From Epiperipatus broadwayi (Eukaryota > Onychophora > Udeonychophora > Euonychophora > Peripatidae): 64,000 nucleotides of DNA. Positions 1 to 10,849 of this stretch are shown here, in pieces. Within the stretch, counting starts at the first letter, position 1; every line of letters starts with the position of its first letter. The notes beneath the pieces are model-generated. The model saw only the letters and a program-made list of their open reading frames with translations, was not told where the DNA came from and did not search any database. Where the stretch lies: positions 808,001-872,000 of the forward strand of contig JAQFVV010012511.1 of NCBI GenBank assembly GCA_028023455.1, read 5' to 3'. A program made the position numbers and the translations under genes.

Positions 1-2257
1 TTAGAACTTCAGGTATTACTACCCTCCACTCATTTAAATTATCATTAATTTTATATTTTAAGACCATATTATCTATCTTATATAATGGAAGATTACTGGC
101 TGTATACAGAATTTCCTCTTTATTTAATGTTTTAATAATCAGCATTAAATTTTTATCTTGATTTTGTAAATTATAGATATTTAATAAATCGTTCTCTACA
201 TTTTCATCAACTATCAGGTCAACATTCATAATGTAGGCATTATCTACCGATAAATGTAGTTGTTCTGATTTACATGGATTTCGACTTAGTGCATCAGCTA
301 CAACATTCTCGGATCCTTTACAATATTTAATTGTATAATTGAATTCTTGTAATAACAGACTCCATCTCACTAATCGAGAATTAGTCAAGTAGCTATGATT
401 CAAGAATTCGAGGCTTTTATGATCAGTTATCACAATCACCTCTGATCCAAGAAGCATCTGTCGAAATTTTTGAAAAGCCCACACTATTGCTAGGGCTTCT
501 TTCTCTGTAACCGTATAATTCAATTCAGGTCCTTTTAATAGCCGGCTAATAAAATAGAGGACTCCTGTTTGGCCATCCTCTTGGATTTGAGATAAGGTTA
601 CCCCTAATCCGTAACCGCTACTATCTGTTTGTAAGATGAATGGTTTGCTAAAATCAGGAAAAGCTAATATAGTTTGCTTTAAAAATCCAGCTTTGATTCC
701 AGCAAACGCATCATCTTGTTCCTCAGTCCATTTCCATTTCTCATCTTTTCTAATGAGTTTTAACAATGGTTCCATGCAATCAGAAAATTTTTGGTAGAAA
801 CGATTATAAAAATTACATATTCCTAAAAATGATCTTATTTGTTTTTTATTTGTGGGTTTAGGGAAATTCTGTATAGCACTAATCTTATCCGGATGAGGTT
901 TAATCCCATTGTGACCAACAATATGACCTAAGAAGATCACTTCATTAGATACTAAAGTGCTTTTCTTAAAATTGATTTTTATTCCTTTGTCAGAACACTC
1001 TTTAAAAAACATTTCTATATGTTGAAGATGTTCTTCAATTGTAGTTGATGCAATTATAACATCATCTACATACATTGTCACAATCTGTTTTATATCAGGA
1101 GATAAGGTTTTATCTAAGCATCGAATTAAAGCAGCACCACTATTGATCAATCCAAATGGCATCCTATTAAATTGATAAGTAAATCCTTCATACCGAAACG
1201 CGGTATATTGGCGATCTTCAGGATGAAGTTCTATCTGCCAATAGCTTGAGGTCAAATCGAAAGTAGAAAATACTTTCTTGTTTCCAAATCTCACGAATAA
1301 TTCGTGTATGGGCGGTGGTATATTTCTGTCAGGGACAGTAATTTTGTTTAGTTGTCTAGCATCCAAACAAAATCTCATCGACCCATCTTTCTTCTTCACC
1401 GTCACAACTGGATTACAGTATGGTGAAGAGCATTTGGAAATGATTTCCCATTCAAGCATTTTATTAATTTGTTTATATATTTCTTCTCTATATTGATAAG
1501 GAATAGGATAAGATTTGGATTGAAAAGGTTGATCATGAATTAATTTTATTCTTTGCTGAAAACCTTCAATCACTCCTGGTATTTCTGAAAATATTGTATT
1601 ATATTCATTAATAATAGATTGCAATTTATTAACATTATCGCCATCAATTAAATTTGATTCAGCAATTTTTGATTTTACAAGTGTTTCTGGTACGTTTGAC
1701 ATTATACAATCAATTTCCAACAGATCATACTTTGGAGACAATGTCATCCTTAAAACCTCATCACCTATATGAACTATCTTATTTTTAAAATCAATCAAAC
1801 ATTTGTTCAGATGTAAAAAGTCTACTCCCAATATCATTTCATGAATAAGTCCAGTTAATATCAAAAATACATGATAAATACATGTTTGATTAATAGTTAG
1901 TTTGATCCAGATCTGCTTTTGAATTAATTTTGCCCTTTTATTATTAGCTAGGGTAATCTGTACTGATTTTAGAGGTAAGGTTTTAATATGTGGATTTTTA
2001 TCCATCAACCTTTTATAAAACTCTTCAGATATTACAGATATTTGGCTACCACTATCTAATAAGGCTCTAATTTGCAAATCTTCAAACATAATATTAATTA
2101 ATGGACAATTTTGAACAGCATACTTGGGTTCATCATCTTCCTCTGAACATATTATGTTGGTGATTTGTTTAACTACAATTTTATTTTTGTTCCTCGTTTT
2201 AAATATGGGTCTTTGAGGAGAGGAACTATTTCCGAAGACCCTCTTTAATTTAATTTT
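1..2257 (-). CDS. pol: Ty3/gypsy-type Pol polyprotein, partial (protease, RT, RNase H)
   Basis: Polyprotein that copies the retrotransposon RNA into DNA. Read on the minus strand, the frame is open from inside the end of gag to the window edge. In order: an aspartic protease with the D-S-G active site in ALLDSGSQISVIS (about 2060-2020); reverse transcriptase with a KKDGSMRFCLDAR block, MPFGL and the catalytic YVDD box (MYVDDVIIAST, about 1075-1040); a gypsy-type FLGHIV/FLGICNFYNRF connection; and RNase H with QTDSSGYGLG, EKEALAIVWAF, ITDHKSLEFL and ADALSR (about 650-290). Reading stops at the edge just where the zinc-binding integrase N-terminus normally begins, so integrase and the 3' LTR should lie to the left. 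The frame is -1 relative to gag, and the first in-frame ATG is at 2089. I saw no stop, so the element may be recent. Order and motifs are those of Ty3/gypsy (Metaviridae), not copia or BEL. Confidence 0.9.
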
Positions 2258-4221
2258 GCTGTTGTTTTGGGTATATTTTTATTATACCCTATTTTACCTT
2301 TATTCAATCCACTAGTAGATGCTATACTCTTAATTTCTGAAATTTGACGTGTATCAGAACTTAATTTAACATCTGCATTATTATCACTCTTCGTTGTTTT
2401 ACTTTGTGAATGATTAAAAGTCTTATGCTTTCTTTTTTTATAATTAATAGCATTTACTTGAATATTTTCTTTCTTTCTTTCAACATAATTTTGATTAAGA
2501 TTTTGGTTATTTGAGTCAATATTATTTAAAATATCTATAATTTGTTCGATATTTTGTGCATTAGAAAATAATAAAGACTGCTCAATTTTCATAGGTAAGT
2601 TGTGTTTTGCAATACGAATAATTTGATTTTGGCTGAAATGATAAGTATCAAGGGTTTTCAGTTTTGATACCTGTCTTCTAAAAAATTTAGTAAGAGTTTC
2701 ACCTGGCATACTTTTATACTTTTCCTGAAGTATTTGATACAACAGTGATTCTTGACGATCACTATTCCAAAAATTCTTTATCAATAATGTTTGATATTCT
2801 TCAAAAGTTTTAGGTATTTGGAATAATGATTCCCACCATGATAAAGCATCACCTTGTAAATGACTGTATGCTACTATCAATTTTTCACCTTCTGTCAAAT
2901 TACTATTTACTGAAAAATATAAATTTAAACTCTTTAGATGCTCTATTGGAGCTTCATTTGTAAACCCTTGAAAATGTTTTAATTTTACAAATTGATTCAC
3001 AACATTAGATTGTAATACGTGATTTGTATTGCTAACATTTTCTTTTTGCAGATTTATAGATGATTGTTGATTGTGATGGTGAGCAAAGTCTCCTATAAAA
3101 TAACTAATATTATCCTCATTATTTTGTTCCCTTTGCATGTTTTCCATCTCAATCACTATTTCATCTTGATGTTCCTTTTTATTTGGATCTTCCCTTATCC
3201 TATTAATAGCTTCTAATATTTGATTAAATTTATCTGAAGTAGTGTCTCCTTTGATATTAGATAATTTAATCCTTTTACAAGCTTGGGTATAATTTTCCAT
3301 CATTATTTTTCTTTCTTTCTCAAACTCATCCTTCAAAACTTTTATGGTTTGATCTACGGTAATATTTTTATTTTCCAATTGATTAAATATCTCCGATTGA
3401 TTCTCTAATAATATTTCAATATTATCTTTATTTAACTTTACGTCTGAATCAATCAAATTTTGCTTCACATTTAGACACTGAAAATCTTTTTCCATAGACT
3501 GAATTTTCTTGTCTTGGTTATTAATTTCTATGTGGACATCTTCTATTTTCTCATCTAAAACCTTTTCAGTCTCTTCTTGGATTTTATACATATCAATTTG
3601 GAGATGATTGTATACAGTTTTTATTTCTAGAAATTTGTTTTCTACTTTATTTTCTAGCTTTGTTTCAAATTCAAAAAATCTTTTTTGACACTTAAGATCT
3701 GTTTCTTCAATAACCTTTTGAATTTTTTGAATTTCATTATTCATATTTGTTTGTATTTGTGATACCTCGTCCTGCAAATCTATTTTTATATTATCTAATT
3801 TTATTGATAATTCATTTGTAATATCTACTTTCACACTTTCCATTTTGGTATTCATACTTTCCATCTTGGTATCAATATTCGTAGACAAATCTACTTTCAG
3901 ATTTTCCATCTGAGTATGCATATTTTCCATTTTGGTATCTATGTTTGTATTTAAATTCTCTATCATTTGTTGCATCATTAACATCATTTGACTTAATGAT
4001 GGATTATCACTGGTTTTACTTTCTATAGGTTTGTCCACAATATCCATAATTTCTGGAACATGAGTATCTAATATAGAATTACTCTCAGACACACCTATAT
4101 TTATTTGTTCATTAGTACGATTCATAGTATCATCAGCTATATCTGAACTAAGTATCTCAGTTTGCATTTCCATATTATTAGTATTAGAAGAAAATATTTT
4201 ATACTTACTTCTTGTAATCAT
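2245..4221 (-). CDS. gag: Retrotransposon Gag with long coiled coil
   Basis: Structural protein of the adjoining gypsy-type element, 658 residues from ATG at 4221 to TAA at 2247-2245. Residues about 60-360 are a nearly continuous coiled coil with internally repeated segments (TNIDTKMENMHTQMENLKVD, then a diverged repeat). Residues about 405-575 match the Retrotrans_gag fold, with the hallmark pattern GEKLIVAYSHLQGDALSWWE followed by a run resembling F...L...F.....R......L....Q. The C-terminal 90 residues are basic and polar (KKRKHK near 600). I see no CCHC zinc knuckle, which many gypsy Gags have, so RNA binding may rest on the basic tail. Pol follows in the -1 frame, overlapping the last codons. 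The start is chosen as the first ATG after a stop-rich 5' leader. A Gag is certain; the role of the coiled coil is inference. Confidence 0.88.
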   Translation of the reverse strand: MITRSKYKIFSSNTNNMEMQTEILSSDIADDTMNRTNEQINIGVSESNSILDTHVPEIMDIVDKPIESKTSDNPSLSQMMLMMQQMIENLNTNIDTKMENMHTQMENLKVDLSTNIDTKMESMNTKMESVKVDITNELSIKLDNIKIDLQDEVSQIQTNMNNEIQKIQKVIEETDLKCQKRFFEFETKLENKVENKFLEIKTVYNHLQIDMYKIQEETEKVLDEKIEDVHIEINNQDKKIQSMEKDFQCLNVKQNLIDSDVKLNKDNIEILLENQSEIFNQLENKNITVDQTIKVLKDEFEKERKIMMENYTQACKRIKLSNIKGDTTSDKFNQILEAINRIREDPNKKEHQDEIVIEMENMQREQNNEDNISYFIGDFAHHHNQQSSINLQKENVSNTNHVLQSNVVNQFVKLKHFQGFTNEAPIEHLKSLNLYFSVNSNLTEGEKLIVAYSHLQGDALSWWESLFQIPKTFEEYQTLLIKNFWNSDRQESLLYQILQEKYKSMPGETLTKFFRRQVSKLKTLDTYHFSQNQIIRIAKHNLPMKIEQSLLFSNAQNIEQIIDILNNIDSNNQNLNQNYVERKKENIQVNAINYKKRKHKTFNHSQSKTTKSDNNADVKLSSDTRQISEIKSIASTSGLNKGKIGYNKNIPKTTAKLN

Positions 4222-4601
4222 AAAACTATCTTTAACTTAACTATAACTTTATTTGTACGATAATATATTATTTATCATAGGATATTAATGCGATGCCTTT
4301 CTCTTTTCAAAATATATATGTGTGTTCTTACTCTAATGCCTAATTTTAAAATTATATTTTTAAGCGAGTGATCTATTCATTTAAATTTTACTTATTTAAT
4401 TTTCAAAGTCTCCATTATTTTATTACCTACTATTTTACAACACATTTAATATGAGACTATTATTAATACCATTTATCCCTCAATGTTTTATATCGCTATA
4501 CAAACAATATAAAATCTATGATTCAATATAATAATGATATGGAATCTATGATTCAAGGCCCTAGTTGTGTGCGCCATATGTAACGGTATATATAATTCAG
4601 A
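4222..4601 (-). other. 5' leader of the gypsy-type element
   Basis: AT-rich, stop-rich stretch between the primer-binding site and the gag start. It contains a second copy of the LTR-end/primer-site junction (plus-strand gcgccatatgtaacggtat near 4571), 44 bases from the first. No coding potential seen. Confidence 0.5.
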
Positions 4602-4641
4602 GCCTCACTTGGATGCGCCATATGTAACGGTATGCCCCCTC
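4579..4641 (-). repeat. Duplicated LTR-end/primer-site junction
   Basis: The string gcgccatatgtaacggtat occurs twice on the plus strand, with TGTAACGG starting at 4579 and at 4623, a 44-base offset. On the minus strand both copies read as an LTR end (ACCGTTACA) followed by TGGCGCA. Only one can be the working junction; the outer one (4623) has the longer primer-site match. Confidence 0.6.
4602..4620 (-). promoter_or_regulatory. Primer-binding site of the gypsy-type element
   Basis: On the minus strand TGGCGCATCCAAGTGAGGC follows an LTR end reading ACCGTTACA, with TA between them. TGG at the start matches the CCA end of a tRNA primer, and CGTTACA is a common gypsy LTR terminus. It resembles the primer site of the second LTR element at 15630-15647. 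The tRNA species was not identified. Confidence 0.6.
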
Positions 4642-7600
4642 TCAACAAGATAAGTTAAGGAGTCGCATCTCACTATAGTCAGATTTAAGGTCTTCATATA
4701 GGATGCCACGAATGATGTGATTTAATTTTGATATAAAACTATATTTGTTCCCAATAACTAATTTATTATTTTAAAAAAATTATTATATCCAACCACATCA
4801 AATCAATTTTCACCTTAATTAACTTTACCGTTATGCTCAGATTTCGAACTCAGGGAAGTTTAACACTTTACTCTCTTCAGGGGTTCCTATCAATATTTTA
4901 AAGTAATATTAACAACGAATCTCACTAACTCTTTAATTCAAATAAAACAAAATTGAAGACTTCATTTAATATAAAAAACATACTTATTTATTTAACACTT
5001 AAATAATTTAAATTTTACAATATATATAAAAAAATATTTATATATCTACCTCCTTATATTAAAAATATAAACATTCTCTTTGCTTACGGTAGATATATTT
5101 TCTAAACCTATAACACTACGTGATTTTACAATTTATTTAAAATATAAGTATCCTAATATTTAGACAATTATATTAACGCTAATTTACACTAATTAGATAA
5201 TACAAATAATAATCCAATTATTTGTATATAACACCTTCATTCGTTAAAATGATTGTCAGTCAAGTTATATTTATTAATATAAAAATATATACTTCACAAC
5301 AATGTTAATCATTTATTTCTTTATCACACATTACATTTATTAGTCTATTTTGATTAGTATAAACAATGTAGTGTCATGTCATGGAAAATAATATGTGGAT
5401 TCAAAAATAGTTTAATATCTTACCTCTAAGTTCACATTATCCCGTTCCCAAAATTAACATTTATTAACCGATATTTAAATCTTTATTAATCATAAATAAA
5501 AACAAAAATATTCTAAATTATTAATTCTCTACGATGATAAAGAAAATGAAATTAACTTTTCCTAATTATAATTTTCAAAAATCCCAAATGGCATTTATAA
5601 AAGTTAATGTTCCTCGCGAGAATGAAAATCCTTCGAAGATGCAGTTTTTTGATTCCTTTGTTGTTAAACATTAAAGAGAATAATATTAGGATATCCTAAG
5701 TTGACATTTAGTTTCCTCTTTATATTCATCTTCTTAATATAAAGTTCCTTCATTAATATTTATAATTCCATTTTGAAGATCTAATTTTTATAATTTTAAG
5801 GCATTCATAATTCCATTTTGAAGATCTAATTTCTTTATAATTCTAAAGCATTCGGCAACGATGTTATTCCCACATATATATGTTTGATTAGGCAAGTGCA
5901 TTTTATCTATCCCATGATAAATATTTGTGTTCTAGCCACTCTGCATTTTCTTTATAATGAAAAGTACATAAAATTTGAATGAAGTTTTTATAAACATGTT
6001 CTTTTTTTTTTAAGACGCTGTTTAGATTTTAAAACGTAATTCAAACAATTTTTTCTATAAAACACGAAAATATATTTAGATTACTTTCGTTGAACAAGTA
6101 TAAGAAACTTCTTTTAATGAGTATTAAATTGTTTAAAATATAAACTTCAACTTACACTGTTATTTGTAATCAAACATAGTAAAAGTTTTTATGAAAATAT
6201 AGCTGATAAAAATAGAATCCTTATTCTTCTAATAACAAGAATAGAAGAATTATTTCATGTCTCGCTCCATCAGCTCGCTGAAGCATACCCATTCTCATTG
6301 TTGCAATAACAATTAGATATTAAAACACTAAGTTAATTTCACTTCCTTTAATTCGATAAACTGTGAACCCAGAGGTCATTTATCACCTTGTCAACAGTCT
6401 TTTGTCAACAACGTCATTTTTCATTTTAAAGAATGAAAAATAGTAACTTTATATATTTATTTTCATAAGTATAATAATAATGTAAATATAATCTATACAT
6501 ATTGATTACATAAATGTATGAGTATGTATGAGTATTGACCTCACTACCTCTCTCATCCCCTAATCATAATACACTTTACCCTAATCAATATAAATTATAT
6601 ATAAAAAAAAAAAATCACCTTAATATTTTTTCATCCTATACTTAATTCTAAACAATAGTAACTTATAATTGAAATAATTTAATTTCATAATTCAATAGAA
6701 TCAATAAATCTATCAAAACAACTAATTATAAAAAACATAAAAAAGACTACCACATACCCTGACATTTTTTCACATTATTACACCAACTCCTAACAACATG
6801 GGCACTCGCCGCGGCACGAAAAAAAAAACACCAACAACCGAAAAAATCCAGACCAAACCTATATTCCCCTGACCTTATCTTATAAAAACTTCCCCTTTAT
6901 TTCGTTTGTAAATATATCTAATCTTAACTTGTAAATTTCTCCTCTGTGTAATATATATATTTGTGTTTATTAGTATTTATTAAATAACAAACCCGTTTGC
7001 CCAATAATATATAATTTAATATCTCTTACTTACAACGCAAATTTATTTTATAATGGTAATACAATTACCTTGCCCTCCTATCTAATCCAAGTTTATATAT
7101 TCCAAAATGTTAAAATATTATTTTCTGTCAACAATATTTATTCCCAAATATAATGTAAATTTTATTGCAAAAGGGCCGATAAAGGGTAAATAGATAACAA
7201 TTTGTATTGTATAAGATCAGACGGATAGGCAATAATAACCAAACCAAATTTTGTAAAGTTGTAAATGACAGAGGTTTATTCAAGACACACGCTGGTTTCA
7301 ATAAATATCGGAACCCCTCATGTAGCAAGGAAGTGTAAACAGGCCCAGACTTCAGGATTTGAACGGAAGTGATTTAAATTAAACGACATCCAAATATATT
7401 ATATAAATTTCACACAAGATTAAGTAGCCCTAAAAAGCCTAATTTCGGGAAAAACCTCCTGTACAAATCAATTCCTCGTTAAGACCTTAGCCTTAGCTTG
7501 TTGGGGGGGCGGCTCAATGTACTGTGGAGTGCCCCCTATTATAATTGAAGATATCTTAAAGCTGGGTATTAGCCTTTATTTGAAACAAACAAATATTTTA

Positions 7601-7824
7601 TTAAATATTTTCTAACTACTTGGTTTTCTGTTCATTATTCTTTTTATAATTATTTAAATGTTAATACCCCGTCTGTGTTGGCCCCAACTCATATGTTCAA
7701 TTTATAAAATTATTCAAGTATAAATTCTAGATATTAGGTACTCGGCGCCCCCCCGTGGCGCTTGGCACCGCCGGCGGGTGGGTTGAGTTGGTCGTAATTG
7801 CCGGGGGATATATATACTCCTACA
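4623..7824 (-). mobile_element. Possible 5' LTR of the gypsy-type element (outer limit uncertain)
   Basis: The LTR must extend to the right from the CGTTACA end at 4623. I could not fix its outer edge. One candidate is the TACA at 7821-7824, next to an AT microsatellite, which on the minus strand would give an LTR beginning TGTAGGAG. That would be 3.2 kb, and the same TACA also belongs to the hairpin element, so the limit is doubtful. The stretch is AT-rich and non-coding. The partner LTR is outside the window, so no direct comparison is possible. Confidence 0.25.
7490..7810. other. Two GC-rich patches in AT-rich DNA
   Basis: A run of seven G with ggcggctc near 7503-7515, and gcccccccgtggcg followed by ccgccggcggg near 7747-7778, stand out from the AT-rich surroundings. 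The second can fold on itself (CCCCCCG...CGGCGGG). No reading frame or RNA gene is recognised; they could be part of an LTR regulatory region or another repeat. Confidence 0.35.
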
Positions 7825-8046
7825 ATATATATATATATATATTAAACAAACAAAAAATACTTATATCCACGAAATAGTTTAATATTTCAACCACAGGACT
7901 GGTTTTCATCAGAAAGAAAGAAATATATTTTTTCTGATGAAAACCAGTCCTCTGGTTGAAATATTAAAGTATTTCGTGGATATATAAGTATTTTTTTTCT
8001 TTTTTTATATATATATTTTCTTTGGTTAGTTTATATATATATTGTA
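7821..8046. mobile_element. Foldback/hairpin element
   Basis: Long inverted repeat: arm 7855-7915 pairs with arm 7931-7993 over about 60 bases with only a few mismatches and a 2-base gap, leaving a 15-base loop. The core reads ccagtcctctggttgaaata on the right arm. The symmetry continues through AT microsatellites to TACA (7821) on the left and TGTA (8043) on the right. A MITE or foldback transposon is likely; ends and target duplication cannot be set within the AT repeats. Confidence 0.65.
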
Positions 8047-10849
8047 ATGGACAAAGGACCTGTAGTTGGGTCAACATCAATCACCAGAAGCATCTCTAAA
8101 TTTATCATCAAGAACTTTTCATTTATGTTAGTAAATGGTCTTACGAACTCTACAGATTCTGCAACTATTAGCAATATTTAATATTTTCACTAGATCTTGT
8201 AACAATTGAAAGAGCAAACTTTAGACTAAGAGGAATATTTATTATTCATTATTTCACAAGTATTTATTATCCCTCCAATATTACAATTTTCAATTTATAT
8301 AAATTATAGATGTTTTTGACAACATTTTTAATGATTTGATATGCATACATTTATGAGATCTCTTTTCTCTACTGTCTCAGATCTTTACTTTTTTTTTTAT
8401 TAATCTATTAAACCTAAAACTGAGTGTTGTACTTAATAAAACCAAGTCATGGATGTACATGCAAATACTTCGAATGTTGATCTCACCTTAGTCAAATTTA
8501 ACATGACTGTATTCGCACAAACTCGTACTAATTATTATGAGTTTCTTATCTTACCAATCATAATATGCATTTAATTAGGCACGCTGAGCAATTATCATTT
8601 GAGAAAAAATACAACAAAGGCATATGTTAGTAACTTTAACAAATATTTTAAATACATATCAATCACATCAAAATTTCCATAGACATAAGAATGTGCACAA
8701 GTAATTAGATTCTTCATATGCTATAAAATGTGTAAATGCACATAAATTTCTTAAATGCATCCCAAAATTTTTAAACTATTTCCGATAGGTAAAGCCATAT
8801 CCTTAACAAGTTCTACTATATTTTAATTATATTTACAATGCAAACACACACCCAAACATAAACTTCAATAAGCAAATCTATAAAATATTCAACTTTTGTC
8901 CTTTCATATTTGATCAAAATAGATATTTGTAAACTTGATTTCCCCTTAATTTAGACTATGCTTTAATTTATAACTTACAATAATAATAGACAAAGATTAA
9001 AATCATTATTTCTCATGATAGGCGATTTCTGGGACTAACTAATTTTCTTATTATAACAGTTAATTTAAACAAAAATTATTTAGAATTGTATCATCATAAC
9101 TAACTCGTTTTTAATCGTATAAACTAAACAATTTTAATAAAGATTTTAGTAAATACATTAAATAACTATCATTATTAGATAAATTATAAATGTTAATTTA
9201 AATAAAATTGTACAAACAAAATATAGAAATGACATTATGAATATGGTACTAGAAAGTCTTTAGGTATGAAAGACTTTACTAAATTTAAGTCCCAACAGAA
9301 AGTTTATAAATTCAAATGATATTATATATTTACTTTTGCTTTCATATGAATACCATAATTTAGCATTCAGCAGATTTTCAGCATGTTACATCTATATGAT
9401 TGGAGCATCAATTTATTTTTTATATACATATATTTCGAGCTCAGATTGAAAGAAATTTGTAGTTGCAACTTATAATTCAGGATCCAGCAATTTTTCATTT
9501 ATTAGAATCACAATTGGGTTTCCACAATTCTGGAGATTTATTAGGTTTTTCCATTGTTTTTGGCTTGGTAGTTTATAGTTTCACATATATTAAATAGACT
9601 AGATGGTATTGAGATCATTCTTAAGAGGTTGGTTACTACTCAGGAAGAATTTGGGATAAATTAGCTGGACCTAGAAAGGCTTTCCGCTAATCTAAAGAAA
9701 TTTCAATCTTGTTGAATCTGCCTGCAATTTCATTTTGATTATGAGATGACATCAGCATGAAAATAAGAAACCAAGAGAACAATTTTTTTTTCCAGAACTA
9801 TTTATATAAAGTTCTTATCTCATGTAATATTTAATTTTCAAGAAAAAACAGTGCTAACAAATTTTATTTTTGTGGCTAATTGAATGAGAAAATCCATATT
9901 CTAAAATAAGTTCAAATATACAAATTAAAATACTAAATTTCTTATTTTTTTGATAATATATAGTTAATATAATTTAATTATTAATTTTAATTATACATTA
10001 CCTTAATTAAAAATGAAAAATTTTGCCCTCTACAATTTTAAATTGATCTGTTAATGATGTTCTCAAAAATAAATCCTTATTTTTTAACTTAATAAAGGAT
10101 CAAACTTTTCTTTAAAATATTTTTAGACAGGAATTAAACTTTTTCTAAAAAAACTTTTTTTTTTTTTTTCTTTTGTCAAAAAAAAAAAAAACTAAATAAA
10201 ATAACAAAATTTATACACCAAATATATGTGTTTGTTTACATATATATATATATTTGTTGAAGCTACTTAAAAATTATAAAAATTTTACTTAATAGCTTCT
10301 AGCTGGTATTACCCTCTTTAAATTTGATATTATAAATAAACTAGTTTTCCCCCCATATGCAAACTATTTAAAATAAATCTGAAATGGAAATTTCCATTTT
10401 AATAGGTGTATGTGTGTGTAACCAGACAAATTAATTCACAATGTTCACAAATTGTATTCATAAGCTTATAAACCTAATAAAAAAATAGACTGACTCTTAT
10501 ATTATATGTATCTATTTCTTGGGAAAATTCTTCAATCATCAGGAAAATTAGAAGTTAAAGCACTTGAATCTCCTCATCAGAAAAGATAGTCTCTTTAAAT
10601 ATCTTAATTAGATATTGCTTTGTTTAAAGTTTAAATTTATTCACAATCATAGACACATACACACGTATGGTATTAAATCTTTTAATGCTATTTATAAATA
10701 TTTACATATCACATTTTTAAGGAATATAAATATTTCGTAGTCTCATGCATATAGATTATATATAATTATTAGAGTGAATCTCAATACTATCTTTAAATAC
10801 TGATGAATGATATTCATTATTAAAAACAGACCAATCTCTTTCAATATAT
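8047..10849. other. AT-rich non-coding stretch
   Basis: No long reading frame, splice-bounded exon or paired repeat recognised. It contains homopolymer runs near 10140-10190 and short AT microsatellites near 10240. It may be intron of the upstream part of CIP2A or intergenic. Confidence 0.4.

Noticed and set aside
1278-1496. Plus-strand 72-codon frame
   Set aside because: It is the antisense shadow of the reverse transcriptase region on the minus strand.
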